Source of the DNA: Xanthobacteraceae bacterium
Lineage (GTDB): Bacteria > Pseudomonadota > Alphaproteobacteria > Rhizobiales > Xanthobacteraceae
DNA: 7,175 nt
Assembly (NCBI GenBank): GCA_030043175.1
Contig: JASHYD010000060.1
Location: 1 to 7,175 of the forward strand
Direction: 5' to 3'
Part shown: positions 1-5,767 of the stretch, piece after piece
Layout of the letters: each line of letters starts with the position of its first letter
Numbering within the stretch: the stretch's first letter is position 1
The notes under the pieces: generated by a model
Databases searched by the model: none
Seen by the model: the letters and a program-made list of their open reading frames with translations, nothing else
What the model was told of the DNA's origin: nothing
Program-made: the position numbers and the translations under genes

Positions 1-148
1 GGCACGCATGGGCGAACACGGTCGCCCCATCCTCGGCGAGGTGTTCGTTGAGCAGGATGCTCGTTTCGGTCTCGCGCAGCAGCCGCGCCAGCGCCGCCTT
101 CCGGTCTAGGGCGCAGGTCCTCGCCACATGCTCGATGCGAATAGAGGA
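1..148 (-). pseudogene. ATP-dependent DNA ligase (LigD-type) fragment, cut by window edge
   Basis: Reading the minus strand from 148 to 1 gives an open stretch preceded directly by an in-frame TAA (149-151). It contains LDRKAALARLL followed by ILLNEH and EDGATVFAHAC. These match, in order and spacing, the part of LigD-type ATP-dependent ligases just before the EGIVSK motif of the adenylation domain; such enzymes seal DNA breaks, often with Ku in non-homologous end joining. The usual preceding segment (IEHxGEDLR) is degenerate here: IEH is followed by an unmatched VARTCA. No start codon or upstream ligase sequence exists beyond the TAA, so this is a 5'-truncated remnant rather than a whole gene. 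It continues past the left edge, so I cannot tell how much of the 3' part survives. Family identity is from memory of the motifs; the decay is seen directly. Confidence 0.6.
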
Positions 149-307
149 TTACAGTTCGAGCGGCCTCATGACGGGATAACTCCTCGAACCGTGACGGTCT
201 ATGGTCATCGTTCTGACATTGCCCGGCATGTTGCCATCAGTCTCACGTTCGGCAGAAGCTTCCTGGATCCGAAGTTCAATCAGATGGAATCTCATTTGTT
301 CAGACAC
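149..307 (-). CDS. possible small hypothetical protein (52 aa), unrecognised
   Basis: A minus-strand frame starts with GTG at 305-307, or ATG at 293-295, and ends at the TAA at 149-151. It encodes about 52 residues beginning MSEQMRFHLIELRIQE. It is in the same frame as, and immediately before, the ligase remnant, separated only by the stop codon. The product is charged with no membrane segment. I see no clear Shine-Dalgarno sequence before either start and do not recognise the protein. It may be chance, or sequence fused to the ligase remnant by a deletion. Confidence 0.2.
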   Translation of the reverse strand: MSEQMRFHLIELRIQEASAERETDGNMPGNVRTMTIDRHGSRSYPVMRPLEL

Positions 308-586
308 GGCGCGGTGCCCGTCAGGCGCTGCGCGGGGCAGTTTGGCCGCTCCGTCTAACCTCGAAATCGCCTATCGGTATTAGGACGGCACTGCAAGCAT
401 AGCCTGCTATGACGGCTGGCGCATCAAGGTTTGCGAGATCAATTGGGAGGACGAGGCACTGTTTTGCGACGACAGCGGCAAGCGCGTTGAAAGCGCTGGG
501 GAGGCTGGCGATGATCATATTCATGTCCATATTGTACCCAAGGCTTCGGCCACGGGCGTGTGTTGGACTCAGAAACCGACCGTTGG
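152..586. other. gene-poor stretch between ligase remnant and Clp-N fusion gene
   Basis: Apart from the doubtful 52-residue frame at 149-307, no frame here shows a recognisable protein with a ribosome-binding site. The plus strand from 384 to 557, just after an in-frame TAG at 381-383, reads as fairly coding-like codons. It contains an HIHVHIVPK segment superficially like the HIT triad HxHxH, but has no start codon and runs into the antisense of the next gene. A weak inverted repeat (AACC...GGTT, 575-589) spans the stop codon of the minus-strand gene and is not a convincing terminator. Confidence 0.5.
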
Positions 587-1249
587 TTATTTGAACAACT
601 TCGCCCGCACGGCGCAGTCCTTGGCCTCCAGTAATTTCTGCAGCGCCATGGTGCGCTGCGGATTGCGCGGCAGCGTCTCGACAAGGCGTCGCGCAAGATC
701 ACCAAATGGCTTGCTGTGCTCACGAAGATGCTCCGGCAGGTTCTCATCGACAAAGAATTGCAATAATGGCTCCTCCTCGACAAATGTCGCGCGCGATTCG
801 GTCAGGTCCGGGCGCTCGGCGGTGCCGGGATTGATAAAATTGACGGCATCCTGGCGCGTCATCTCCTGCTCCTGCAAGAAAAAGACGGCGTGGCTCTCCC
901 GTTCGGCAAAGATCGCCACCAGCACGTTCGCGGCGGTCACCTCCTCGCGGCCGGAAGACTGGACATGGATCACGGCACGCTGGATCACGCGCTGGAAACC
1001 GGCAGTGGGCTTTGAGTCCTCCCAGCCGTCGGTGACGAGATCTTCCAACTCGGATTCGACGTAGCTCGCGAGATTGTGGCGCAGCTTTTCGACGTCGACA
1101 TTGCAGCCCCGCATCACGGCGGCGGCGTCCTGGTCGTCAATCAACGCCAGCAACAAGTGCTCCAGCGTGGCGTATTCGTGGTGCCGCTCGTTGGCGAGCG
1201 CAAGTGCTTGGTGGAGCGATTGCTCTAGACCGCGCGAGAACGTCGGCAT
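587..1249 (-). CDS. ClpA-type N-domain protein fused to an Acb2/Tad1-like hairpin domain
   Basis: A 220-residue protein. Residues 1-143 match the N-domain of alphaproteobacterial ClpA (MPTFSRGLEQSL, HHEYATLEHLLLALIDD, GFQRVIQRAVIHVQSSGREE, FAERESHAVFFLQEQ). In ClpA this domain docks the adaptor ClpS and substrates for ClpAP proteolysis. Where ClpA would continue through its linker into the first AAA+ module, this protein changes at about residues 144-160 to an unrelated tail and stops. It therefore has no Walker motifs and no ClpP loop. Residues 161-217 (LLQFFVDENLPEHLREHSK, PFGDLARRLVETLPRNPQRT, ALQKLLEAKDCAVRA) form two predicted helices resembling the Acb2/Tad1 hairpin domain; Acb2 proteins sequester cyclic oligonucleotides. 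The start is set by a strong GGAGGAG. It is uninterrupted, unlike its neighbours. The N-domain call is firm; the tail call is from pattern memory. Cellular role unknown. Confidence 0.85.
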   Translation of the reverse strand: MPTFSRGLEQSLHQALALANERHHEYATLEHLLLALIDDQDAAAVMRGCNVDVEKLRHNLASYVESELEDLVTDGWEDSKPTAGFQRVIQRAVIHVQSSGREEVTAANVLVAIFAERESHAVFFLQEQEMTRQDAVNFINPGTAERPDLTESRATFVEEEPLLQFFVDENLPEHLREHSKPFGDLARRLVETLPRNPQRTMALQKLLEAKDCAVRAKLFK

Positions 1250-1257
1250 CAGGTTGT

Positions 1258-1267
1258 CTCCTCCTCA
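1258..1267 (-). promoter_or_regulatory. strong Shine-Dalgarno for the Clp-N fusion gene
   Basis: On the minus strand these bases read TGAGGAGGAG, ending 8 bases before the ATG at 1247-1249. This fixes the start of the Clp-N fusion gene, and the alignment with ClpA (MPTFSR) agrees. Confidence 0.8.
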
Positions 1268-1890
1268 CGCATCGTGGTAGAAACTCGACTGATGCTCTTG
1301 CTCTACCTTGCGGACGGTGAAACGGGATACATCCCGGTTAGCACCGCCGTGCTGGGCGCGTTGCCTGGACACCACGAGCACCGCCAGCCGAATAGATGAC
1401 TTCCGACGCTCGCGAGCTGTTGGCGCCGCCAATGTCGGAGCTTGAGCATACTCGTCCAAAGCCTCTGGCGCGAACTCTAGCATGGTGTTCGAATCGAAAC
1501 AGACACGTCGTCAGAGACTGGATCGAAGGCTGCAGTGCGGAAGGTGATCGACGCGTTTACAGTATAGCCGCGTGCCACAGGATGCGACGCCCCCCCAAGC
1601 CACAGCTCGGTTGAGGCCGACACACCAGCCGGCGGAATACCTGAAAGTCTAGGGGGCGGGACGGATGAAACCGGAAGCGCAATGACCCGCTTTCTTGAGC
1701 GTAGCCCGTAAGGCGGCGCGCTTTGTCTGCCATGGTCGCTCTATCGACTACCGCTTCGCCGAAACCTTGCTTTACCGCGAGCGCGCGGAGCTTGAGGCTG
1801 TAATGTCTGGCCTTTTCTCGAAAACATGTATAGGTTGTAAGTGGTTGGCTGCTAAACCGTTCAATTGGTGGCGCTAAGGCGCTTACCTCA
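1268..1890. other. intergenic stretch with no convincing gene; divergent control region
   Basis: This lies between the Clp-N gene (leaving leftward) and the oxidase operon (leaving rightward), so it should hold both promoters. Several short frames are open. One is a minus-strand 72-codon frame at 1265-1483 whose TGA overlaps the Clp-N Shine-Dalgarno. Another is a minus-strand frame from 1922 that overlaps the start of the oxidase gene. None has a ribosome-binding site or a product I recognise. The minus-strand frame around 1650-1735 begins MADKARR and may be a relic. I looked for sigma-70 and sigma-54 type promoters and a NifA-like TGT-N10-ACA site just upstream of 1890 and found none good enough to call. 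Confidence 0.5.
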
Positions 1891-1897
1891 AGGGGGG
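1891..1897 (+). promoter_or_regulatory. Shine-Dalgarno for the LodA-like gene
   Basis: AGGGGGG sits 5 bases before the ATG at 1903. It supports that start, which places the conserved N-terminal AAIYPSIGVARVG block at residues 17-29, close to its usual position in the family. Confidence 0.6.
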
Positions 1898-1902
1898 CGA
1901 CT

Positions 1903-3807
1903 ATGGTCAAGAGCGCTGACAATGGCCCGATTGACCACGTGATTGTTAAGGCCGCGATCTATCCTTCAATCGGAGTCGCGCGCGTCGGCAGCAGCAAGAC
2001 CGATTGGTATATCGGCCCTGAGGTGCCGAATCCGCTCCCGCGGCCCGCAGGCTTTTATCGCGACAAATCCGGTGCACTAAAGCGCGAGGCGGCGCGCTTT
2101 CGGGTCTATGGCTTGAATGCGGAGGGACGGATTGTTCGAGAGCTGACCTCGGCGGACGCCGAGGTGATTTGGAGCGTAAGGCTCGCAAACAAAAAAGCCG
2201 CTTGGTATGGATTCCAGTTGGCGCTGGACATCCCGGAGGCATCGGCGCCAGGCATGACGCCGACGACACTTCGTAATCCAATGATCACCCGTCGCGCCGC
2301 TCTCGCGATCACACCATCGGCCCGCTCGATTTCCGGTGCCTCCCAGCCCGAGCAACGATTTGGAGATGGTGCCTTCATGGGGAAGCCAGTTTACCTCGGA
2401 TCGATTCTGACCGATGACGCGGGTCGATTGGTCGTTCTCGGGGGACACGGAGTTTCCGCATCATACAACGACACTGCAGCTATCACGTTCGCCAACAACG
2501 ATACTTGGCACGACGATATGGCGGACGGCCCGGTCACGGCTGCGGCCAAGCTCGCCGACAGGGAGTTGCCGGTGGAGCCGGCCTGGATTGTTGTCGCTCC
2601 CCCAAATTATGCGCCTTGCCGCAAGTCGGTTCGGACCATGTGGGATTTGATGCGTGATCTCGCTATCAATAATGGCTGGCTGGTGACGCCAAAGCGGCCG
2701 TCCTTCGCCGACGACATCCTTCCCATCTTTGAGCGAATGGCCGGTCTGCAGTGGGTGAACGAGGGTTTCGCGGCGGGCTTTGGCTGGAAAGGAGTATTCG
2801 ATCTGACGCCTAACACAATCGGGCGTTTGGCGGCTCCCGATCCTGCCAACCTTGAATGGCGAAAGGTCATCGCGAATCTGTTTCGAACCGGAAGCATTGA
2901 CCAGACGAACACCGTTGACAGCTGGGCGCCAGTGCCGTGGCCCTGGATCTACGGCGACGCGATGAATCAGCCGCCGGCGTTGTCGCCGCGCCAGCACAGC
3001 AGCGTGTCTAACTTGCAGCGCGCACAGTTGCAACAATGGGCCGCTGGCGACTTCGACGCCGACTATGATCCTGGTCGCCGCGTGCCGCGACGCATCGAGG
3101 ATGTGCCCGTAGCGCAGCAGGGTGATACGCTTACCAAGGCTGCGCTCGATTTTTGCCTCGCCGATGCGTTCCATCCGGGTTGCGAGATGACCTGGCCCGT
3201 TCGCCAGATCTCGATGTATCGGGCACCATTTCGTTTCGCCCACGCGCCCGAAGACCGGATCGAGCCAGACTATGGATTGACGCTGACATATGCGACCGCA
3301 TCGGCGCCGAACGGCTGCCTCGGCCCGCAGGTGCCCGGCGGCATTAGCCGTTGGATGGCCCTACCTTGGCAGTGCGATACGGCGAGCTGCCGCTCGGGCT
3401 ATGACAAGACCTACGCCCCATTCCTTCCAACGTTCTGGCCCGCACGGGTCCCCAACCAGATCCTGACCCTCCAGGACTACCAGATCGTCATGGACGAGAC
3501 CCGGCCTTTGGCCGCGCGCCAGGCGGCGTTTTTACACCGAGAAGACTGGAATGCACCACTTGACCTGTCGTCGTCGCCCATCGCTCAAATCAATACGATG
3601 ATTACCCACTTCGACCGTATGGGTGTCGTCGAGAGCCACCCCGGACCGGCCGATGGTGCGTTTCCGGGGACCATCGAGGTCGAAGATCGATCGGAGGCTC
3701 GAACTGGCATCATGCTGCTTAAGCAAACCGGTGCCAAGGATTCAGGGGTGACAGACTTTTCAACGATTGACAAAGTGCATCGTTTGCCGCGGTCTTTGCA
3801 TCGCTGA
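1903..3807 (+). CDS. LodA/GoxA-family CTQ-dependent amine/amino-acid oxidase
   Basis: A 634-residue quinoprotein oxidase. Characterised relatives (lysine 6-oxidase LodA, glycine oxidase GoxA) oxidise amino acids and release ammonia and H2O2, using a cysteine tryptophylquinone built from their own Cys and Trp. Family blocks appear in order: AIYPSIGVARVG (18-29), WYIGPE (35-40), FYRD and KREAARFRVYG (51-70), LVVLGGHG (176-183), FANNDTWHDD (196-205), HPGCEMTWPVR (424-434), GGISRWMALPWQCDTASCR (479-497) and FWPARVPNQI (511-520). Probable CTQ residues are Cys427 (or Cys418) and Trp489 (or Trp484). The Cys427-Trp489 spacing of 62 is close to the 65 of LodA (Cys516-Trp581), but I cannot fix the pair without alignment. 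It is slightly shorter than LodA and has no obvious signal peptide or membrane segment. The next gene is its maturation partner. Family confident; substrate unknown. Confidence 0.93.
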   Translation: MVKSADNGPIDHVIVKAAIYPSIGVARVGSSKTDWYIGPEVPNPLPRPAGFYRDKSGALKREAARFRVYGLNAEGRIVRELTSADAEVIWSVRLANKKAAWYGFQLALDIPEASAPGMTPTTLRNPMITRRAALAITPSARSISGASQPEQRFGDGAFMGKPVYLGSILTDDAGRLVVLGGHGVSASYNDTAAITFANNDTWHDDMADGPVTAAAKLADRELPVEPAWIVVAPPNYAPCRKSVRTMWDLMRDLAINNGWLVTPKRPSFADDILPIFERMAGLQWVNEGFAAGFGWKGVFDLTPNTIGRLAAPDPANLEWRKVIANLFRTGSIDQTNTVDSWAPVPWPWIYGDAMNQPPALSPRQHSSVSNLQRAQLQQWAAGDFDADYDPGRRVPRRIEDVPVAQQGDTLTKAALDFCLADAFHPGCEMTWPVRQISMYRAPFRFAHAPEDRIEPDYGLTLTYATASAPNGCLGPQVPGGISRWMALPWQCDTASCRSGYDKTYAPFLPTFWPARVPNQILTLQDYQIVMDETRPLAARQAAFLHREDWNAPLDLSSSPIAQINTMITHFDRMGVVESHPGPADGAFPGTIEVEDRSEARTGIMLLKQTGAKDSGVTDFSTIDKVHRLPRSLHR

Positions 3808-3816
3808 AGGTTCAGG

Positions 3817-5022
3817 TTGATCATGGCGACCGATATTTCAGTTGATGTCGTCATTGTTGGTGCCGGACCGGCAGGCGCGGCCACGGCGCTGATGCTCTCG
3901 CCATTCGTTCGAACGCTGTTATTGGATCACGCGGACTTGCGTGCGGATCGCGAGGCTGGCGCCCGAATTGGAGAATCCCTTCCGGCTGCGGCGCATCGCA
4001 TACTGCGCGATATGGGACTTTGGAACGACTTCCTGCACCAGGGGCATGCTACCTGCTACGGGAGCCGGAGTATCTGGGGCGGGGCGGAGCCCGTTTGTGC
4101 CGACAGCATACGTGATCCCGACGGACCCGGTTGGCACCTCGATCGCGCGCGCTTCGATGCCTGGTTGCGCGCGTGGGCATGCCAGCGCGGAGCCACACTG
4201 AGGACGCCGGCCAGGGTGGTGGCCCTGCGGCGCGACGGTGCTGATTGGCGCCTAAGCCTGCTCCATCATGGCCAGTCTGTGACTGTGGCCTGCAGATACG
4301 TGATCGACGCTGGCGGACGCAGGGCTTCCGTGGTTCGAATGCTCGGACGAAGACCCACGTCCGCGGACCGTCTCGTCTGTCGCTGGATTCATGGCGCTTC
4401 TCAAGGCGACTATGGTACCACCGTCGTCGAGGCCGAGCCGGATGGCTGGTGGTATACCGCTGCGCTTCCGGGCGGGCGGCGTGTGCTTGCCTTCCATACC
4501 GACGCTGACCTGACCGCTGCAAAGACAACAGTAACCAGCCAGGCCCTTCTGGCACGTGCACGAACGCAATCAGGGGTCGGGCCATTGCTCGCTATCACCG
4601 GTTTCGAGGCGCAAGGAATCGGTGGCAATTGCGGGGCTCAAACCAGTTGGCTCGGCGGAGTGACCGGTCAGGGATGGATCGCGGTTGGCGACGCTGCCTT
4701 GGCCTGCGACCCGCTCTCTTCGCAAGGTCTATTGAACGCACTCTACTCGGCGCTCCTCGCCGCGGGTGCGGTCAGGCAGGCACTAGCTGGCGATCCCAGC
4801 GGCCTGGATGAATATCAGGCGGCTATCAATGATCTGTCGAGCGTTTACCGCGCTCACCTCATGGCCTGGTATACGCTTGAAAGAAGATGGTGTGATAGAC
4901 TGTTCTGGCTGCGCAGGCACGTGTCGGTCGACTGTGAAGAATCGCCGTTGACGCGGCGGCGCGTTTTGGCGCCGCGCCAAGCAACGCCTGGAGGAGGCGC
5001 AATAAAAATCTCAGCCACTTGA
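3817..5022 (+). CDS. LodB/GoxB-like FAD-dependent oxidoreductase (CTQ maturation partner)
   Basis: A 401-residue flavoprotein. Residues 11-22 (VVIVGAGPAGAA) are the FAD-binding GxGxxG fold. IGESLP (51-56) and a VIDAGGR segment (162-168) follow, and GWIAVGDAALACDPLSSQG (286-304) is the conserved GD motif near the flavin in the halogenase/PHBH-like family. In characterised operons LodB or GoxB is needed post-translationally to form CTQ in the oxidase, and the placement 9 bases after the oxidase stop fits that role and suggests coupled translation. The start is uncertain: GAAGG at 3806-3810 suits TTG at 3817 (spacer 6), while ATG at 3823 gives a spacer of 12 and loses only two residues. The last 30 residues or so, rich in Arg, Pro and Gly, look unlike the rest and may be a replaced 3' end, since mobile-element debris starts soon after. 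Confidence 0.9.
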   Translation: MIMATDISVDVVIVGAGPAGAATALMLSPFVRTLLLDHADLRADREAGARIGESLPAAAHRILRDMGLWNDFLHQGHATCYGSRSIWGGAEPVCADSIRDPDGPGWHLDRARFDAWLRAWACQRGATLRTPARVVALRRDGADWRLSLLHHGQSVTVACRYVIDAGGRRASVVRMLGRRPTSADRLVCRWIHGASQGDYGTTVVEAEPDGWWYTAALPGGRRVLAFHTDADLTAAKTTVTSQALLARARTQSGVGPLLAITGFEAQGIGGNCGAQTSWLGGVTGQGWIAVGDAALACDPLSSQGLLNALYSALLAAGAVRQALAGDPSGLDEYQAAINDLSSVYRAHLMAWYTLERRWCDRLFWLRRHVSVDCEESPLTRRRVLAPRQATPGGGAIKISAT

Positions 5023-5107
5023 TCGGGAGGCTGAAGTTGTAGCCGCCAGCGGCGAGGATTGGTGTTGTTGGCGTCGCCGTGACGGTGGGCGAGATAGCGT
5101 GAGCCAT
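4859..5107 (-). CDS. doubtful small ORF antisense to the lodB-like 3' end
   Basis: An 82-residue frame starting MAHAISPTVTATPTTPI with a ribosome-binding-like GGAG (minus strand) about 5 bases before the ATG. The N-terminal style resembles small hypothetical or DUF1127-like rhizobial proteins. The later residues (LLRLLQALLGAAPKR and on) lie antisense to the flavoprotein gene and show no recognised motif. It is likely either an N-terminal stub left by rearrangement or chance. Confidence 0.2.
   Translation of the reverse strand: MAHAISPTVTATPTTPILAAGGYNFSLPIKWLRFLLRLLQALLGAAPKRAAASTAILHSRPTRACAARTVYHTIFFQAYTRP
4956..4975 (+). repeat. GC-rich inverted repeat in the 3' end of the lodB-like gene
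   Basis: GCGGCGC (4956-4962) and GCGCCGC (4969-4975) are perfect 7-base arms around a 6-base loop, inside the last coding segment of the flavoprotein gene. No T-run follows, so it does not look like a standard intrinsic terminator. Confidence 0.4.
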
Positions 5108-5293
5108 TTTCTCCGCTACGTAAAGTTGTTGTATATTCCTCTATGCAGCCAAAGCGGTCGATGGGCGAGACGCCTCGGTTGCCGAGCTGCGGCCCGGGAT
5201 GATGAGCCGAAGGGAGCCCGGGGCCGCCCGCCCGACTGATCTGATTCCATTGAGCGGCGCTGGCTCGGAGCCACGGCTCATGAGCCTTGCCGT
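5023..5293. other. gene-poor junction between oxidase operon and IS debris
   Basis: No plus-strand gene is convincing here. On the minus strand an ATG at 5105-5107, preceded by GCGGAGAA a few bases upstream, opens an 82-codon frame (MAHAISPTVTATPTTP...) running back across the 3' end of the lodB-like gene to 4859. Its first 28 codons are outside that gene and it may be the N-terminal stub of a small rhizobial protein, but most of it is antisense to the flavoprotein. The stretch 5204-5286 is packed with GAGCC/GGCTC units (separate entry). I could not find the left terminal inverted repeat of the ISAs1-like element. Confidence 0.4.
5204..5286. repeat. cluster of six alternating GAGCC/GGCTC pentamers
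   Basis: GAGCC occurs at 5204-5208, 5214-5218, 5268-5272 and 5282-5286, and GGCTC at 5262-5266 and 5275-5279. The last four alternate (GGCTC-g-GAGCC-ac-GGCTC-at-GAGCC), giving three overlapping perfect palindromes, and ATGAGCC occurs at both ends of the cluster. The array can fold into alternative hairpins just upstream of the recognisable ISAs1 coding sequence. It may be a subterminal element structure or a decayed palindrome; function unknown. Confidence 0.5.
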
Positions 5294-5718
5294 GTTGCCC
5301 CGAAACTCACGCCTGAAGCGCTTCTCGATCATTTTGCCATCATCGATGATCCGCGCGACCCGTGGCGTGCGGCGCACCGGCTGGCGGAGGTTTTGCTGCT
5401 CGTCGTTTGCGGCACGATCGCGGACTGCGACGACTACGAAGCCATTGCAAAATGGGCAACGCACATCTTGCGTTTTTTCGTTGTTTTCTGCCCTACTATC
5501 ACGGCGTTCCCGGTGCGCGTTGGCTGACCATTCTGGTGAACCGCGTCAATCCGGACCTGTTCGCGCACGCGTTTACGGGTTGGGTACGGGAGATGTGGCC
5601 TGATCGAGCGAACTTTATCGCCATCGACGGCAAGACGTCGCGCCTAAGTCACAATCGTGGCGCCGGCAAAGCGCCGCTTCACCTCGTTTCCGCTTTTGCC
5701 ACCAACAGTCGTCGCTGA
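5294..5718 (+). pseudogene. ISAs1-family transposase, frameshifted and 3'-truncated
   Basis: Two frames together give an ISAs1-type transposase N-terminus. The first (5294 to about 5450) reads LTPEALLDHFAIIDDPRD then LAEVLLLVVCGTIADCDDYE, ending AIAKW. The second (about 5450-5718) reads GNAHLAFFRCFLPYYHGVPG, then RWLTILVNRVNP, WVREMWPDRA, FIAIDGKTSR and GAGKAPLHLVSAFATNSR. Loss of one G after AAATGG explains the switch; restoring it gives a continuous KWGNAHLAF. The associated N-terminal domain and the first catalytic Asp (AIDGK) are present. Similarity then stops at about 5713, and a TGA follows at 5716-5718, so the rest of the DDE domain and the C-terminus are missing. No clear start codon lies upstream in frame. 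It cannot make an active transposase. Orientation is opposite to the IS remnant that follows. Confidence 0.85.
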
Positions 5719-5751
5719 ATCAGCAATTTTAGGGGCCTGTCCCTGTCGGAA

Positions 5752-5767
5752 CTCAAACTCTCAAACT
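5752..5767. repeat. 8-base perfect tandem duplication at the 3' end of an IS remnant
   Basis: CTCAAACT is repeated head to tail (5752-5759 and 5760-5767). It produces two nearby minus-strand TGA stops, at 5761-5763 and 5753-5755, in different frames of the integrase-core transposase remnant. Just left of it CCTGTC is also doubled (5736-5747). These are slippage-type duplications at an element edge. Confidence 0.6.

Noticed and set aside
558..1064. Plus-strand ORF (168 codons) opposite the Clp-N fusion gene
   Set aside because: The minus-strand reading matches ClpA; the plus-strand product is Ser/Arg-rich with no recognisable family.
1265..1483. Minus-strand 72-codon ORF just upstream of the Clp-N gene
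   Set aside because: No Shine-Dalgarno before its ATG and no recognised product; the apparent operon spacing is probably accidental.
1800..1890. Possible sigma-54 or NifA-type promoter for the oxidase operon
   Set aside because: GG/GC doublets are at the wrong spacing (9 rather than 10) and the only TGT...ACA pair is 17 apart, not 10.
1557..1922. Minus-strand ORF (121 codons) upstream of the oxidase
   Set aside because: It overlaps the oxidase start and its Shine-Dalgarno, has no ribosome-binding site of its own and shows no motif. A relic around MADKARR cannot be excluded.
2461..3243. Long minus-strand ORF (260 codons) inside the oxidase gene
   Set aside because: It is antisense to well-conserved LodA blocks, lacks a ribosome-binding site and has low-complexity Arg-rich content typical of shadow frames in GC-rich DNA.
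4049..4585. Minus-strand ORF (178 codons) inside the flavoprotein gene
   Set aside because: Antisense shadow of a confidently identified gene; Arg/Pro/Ser-rich with no motif.
4956..4975. Intrinsic terminator of the oxidase operon
   Set aside because: The hairpin is good but lies inside the coding sequence and is not followed by a T-run.
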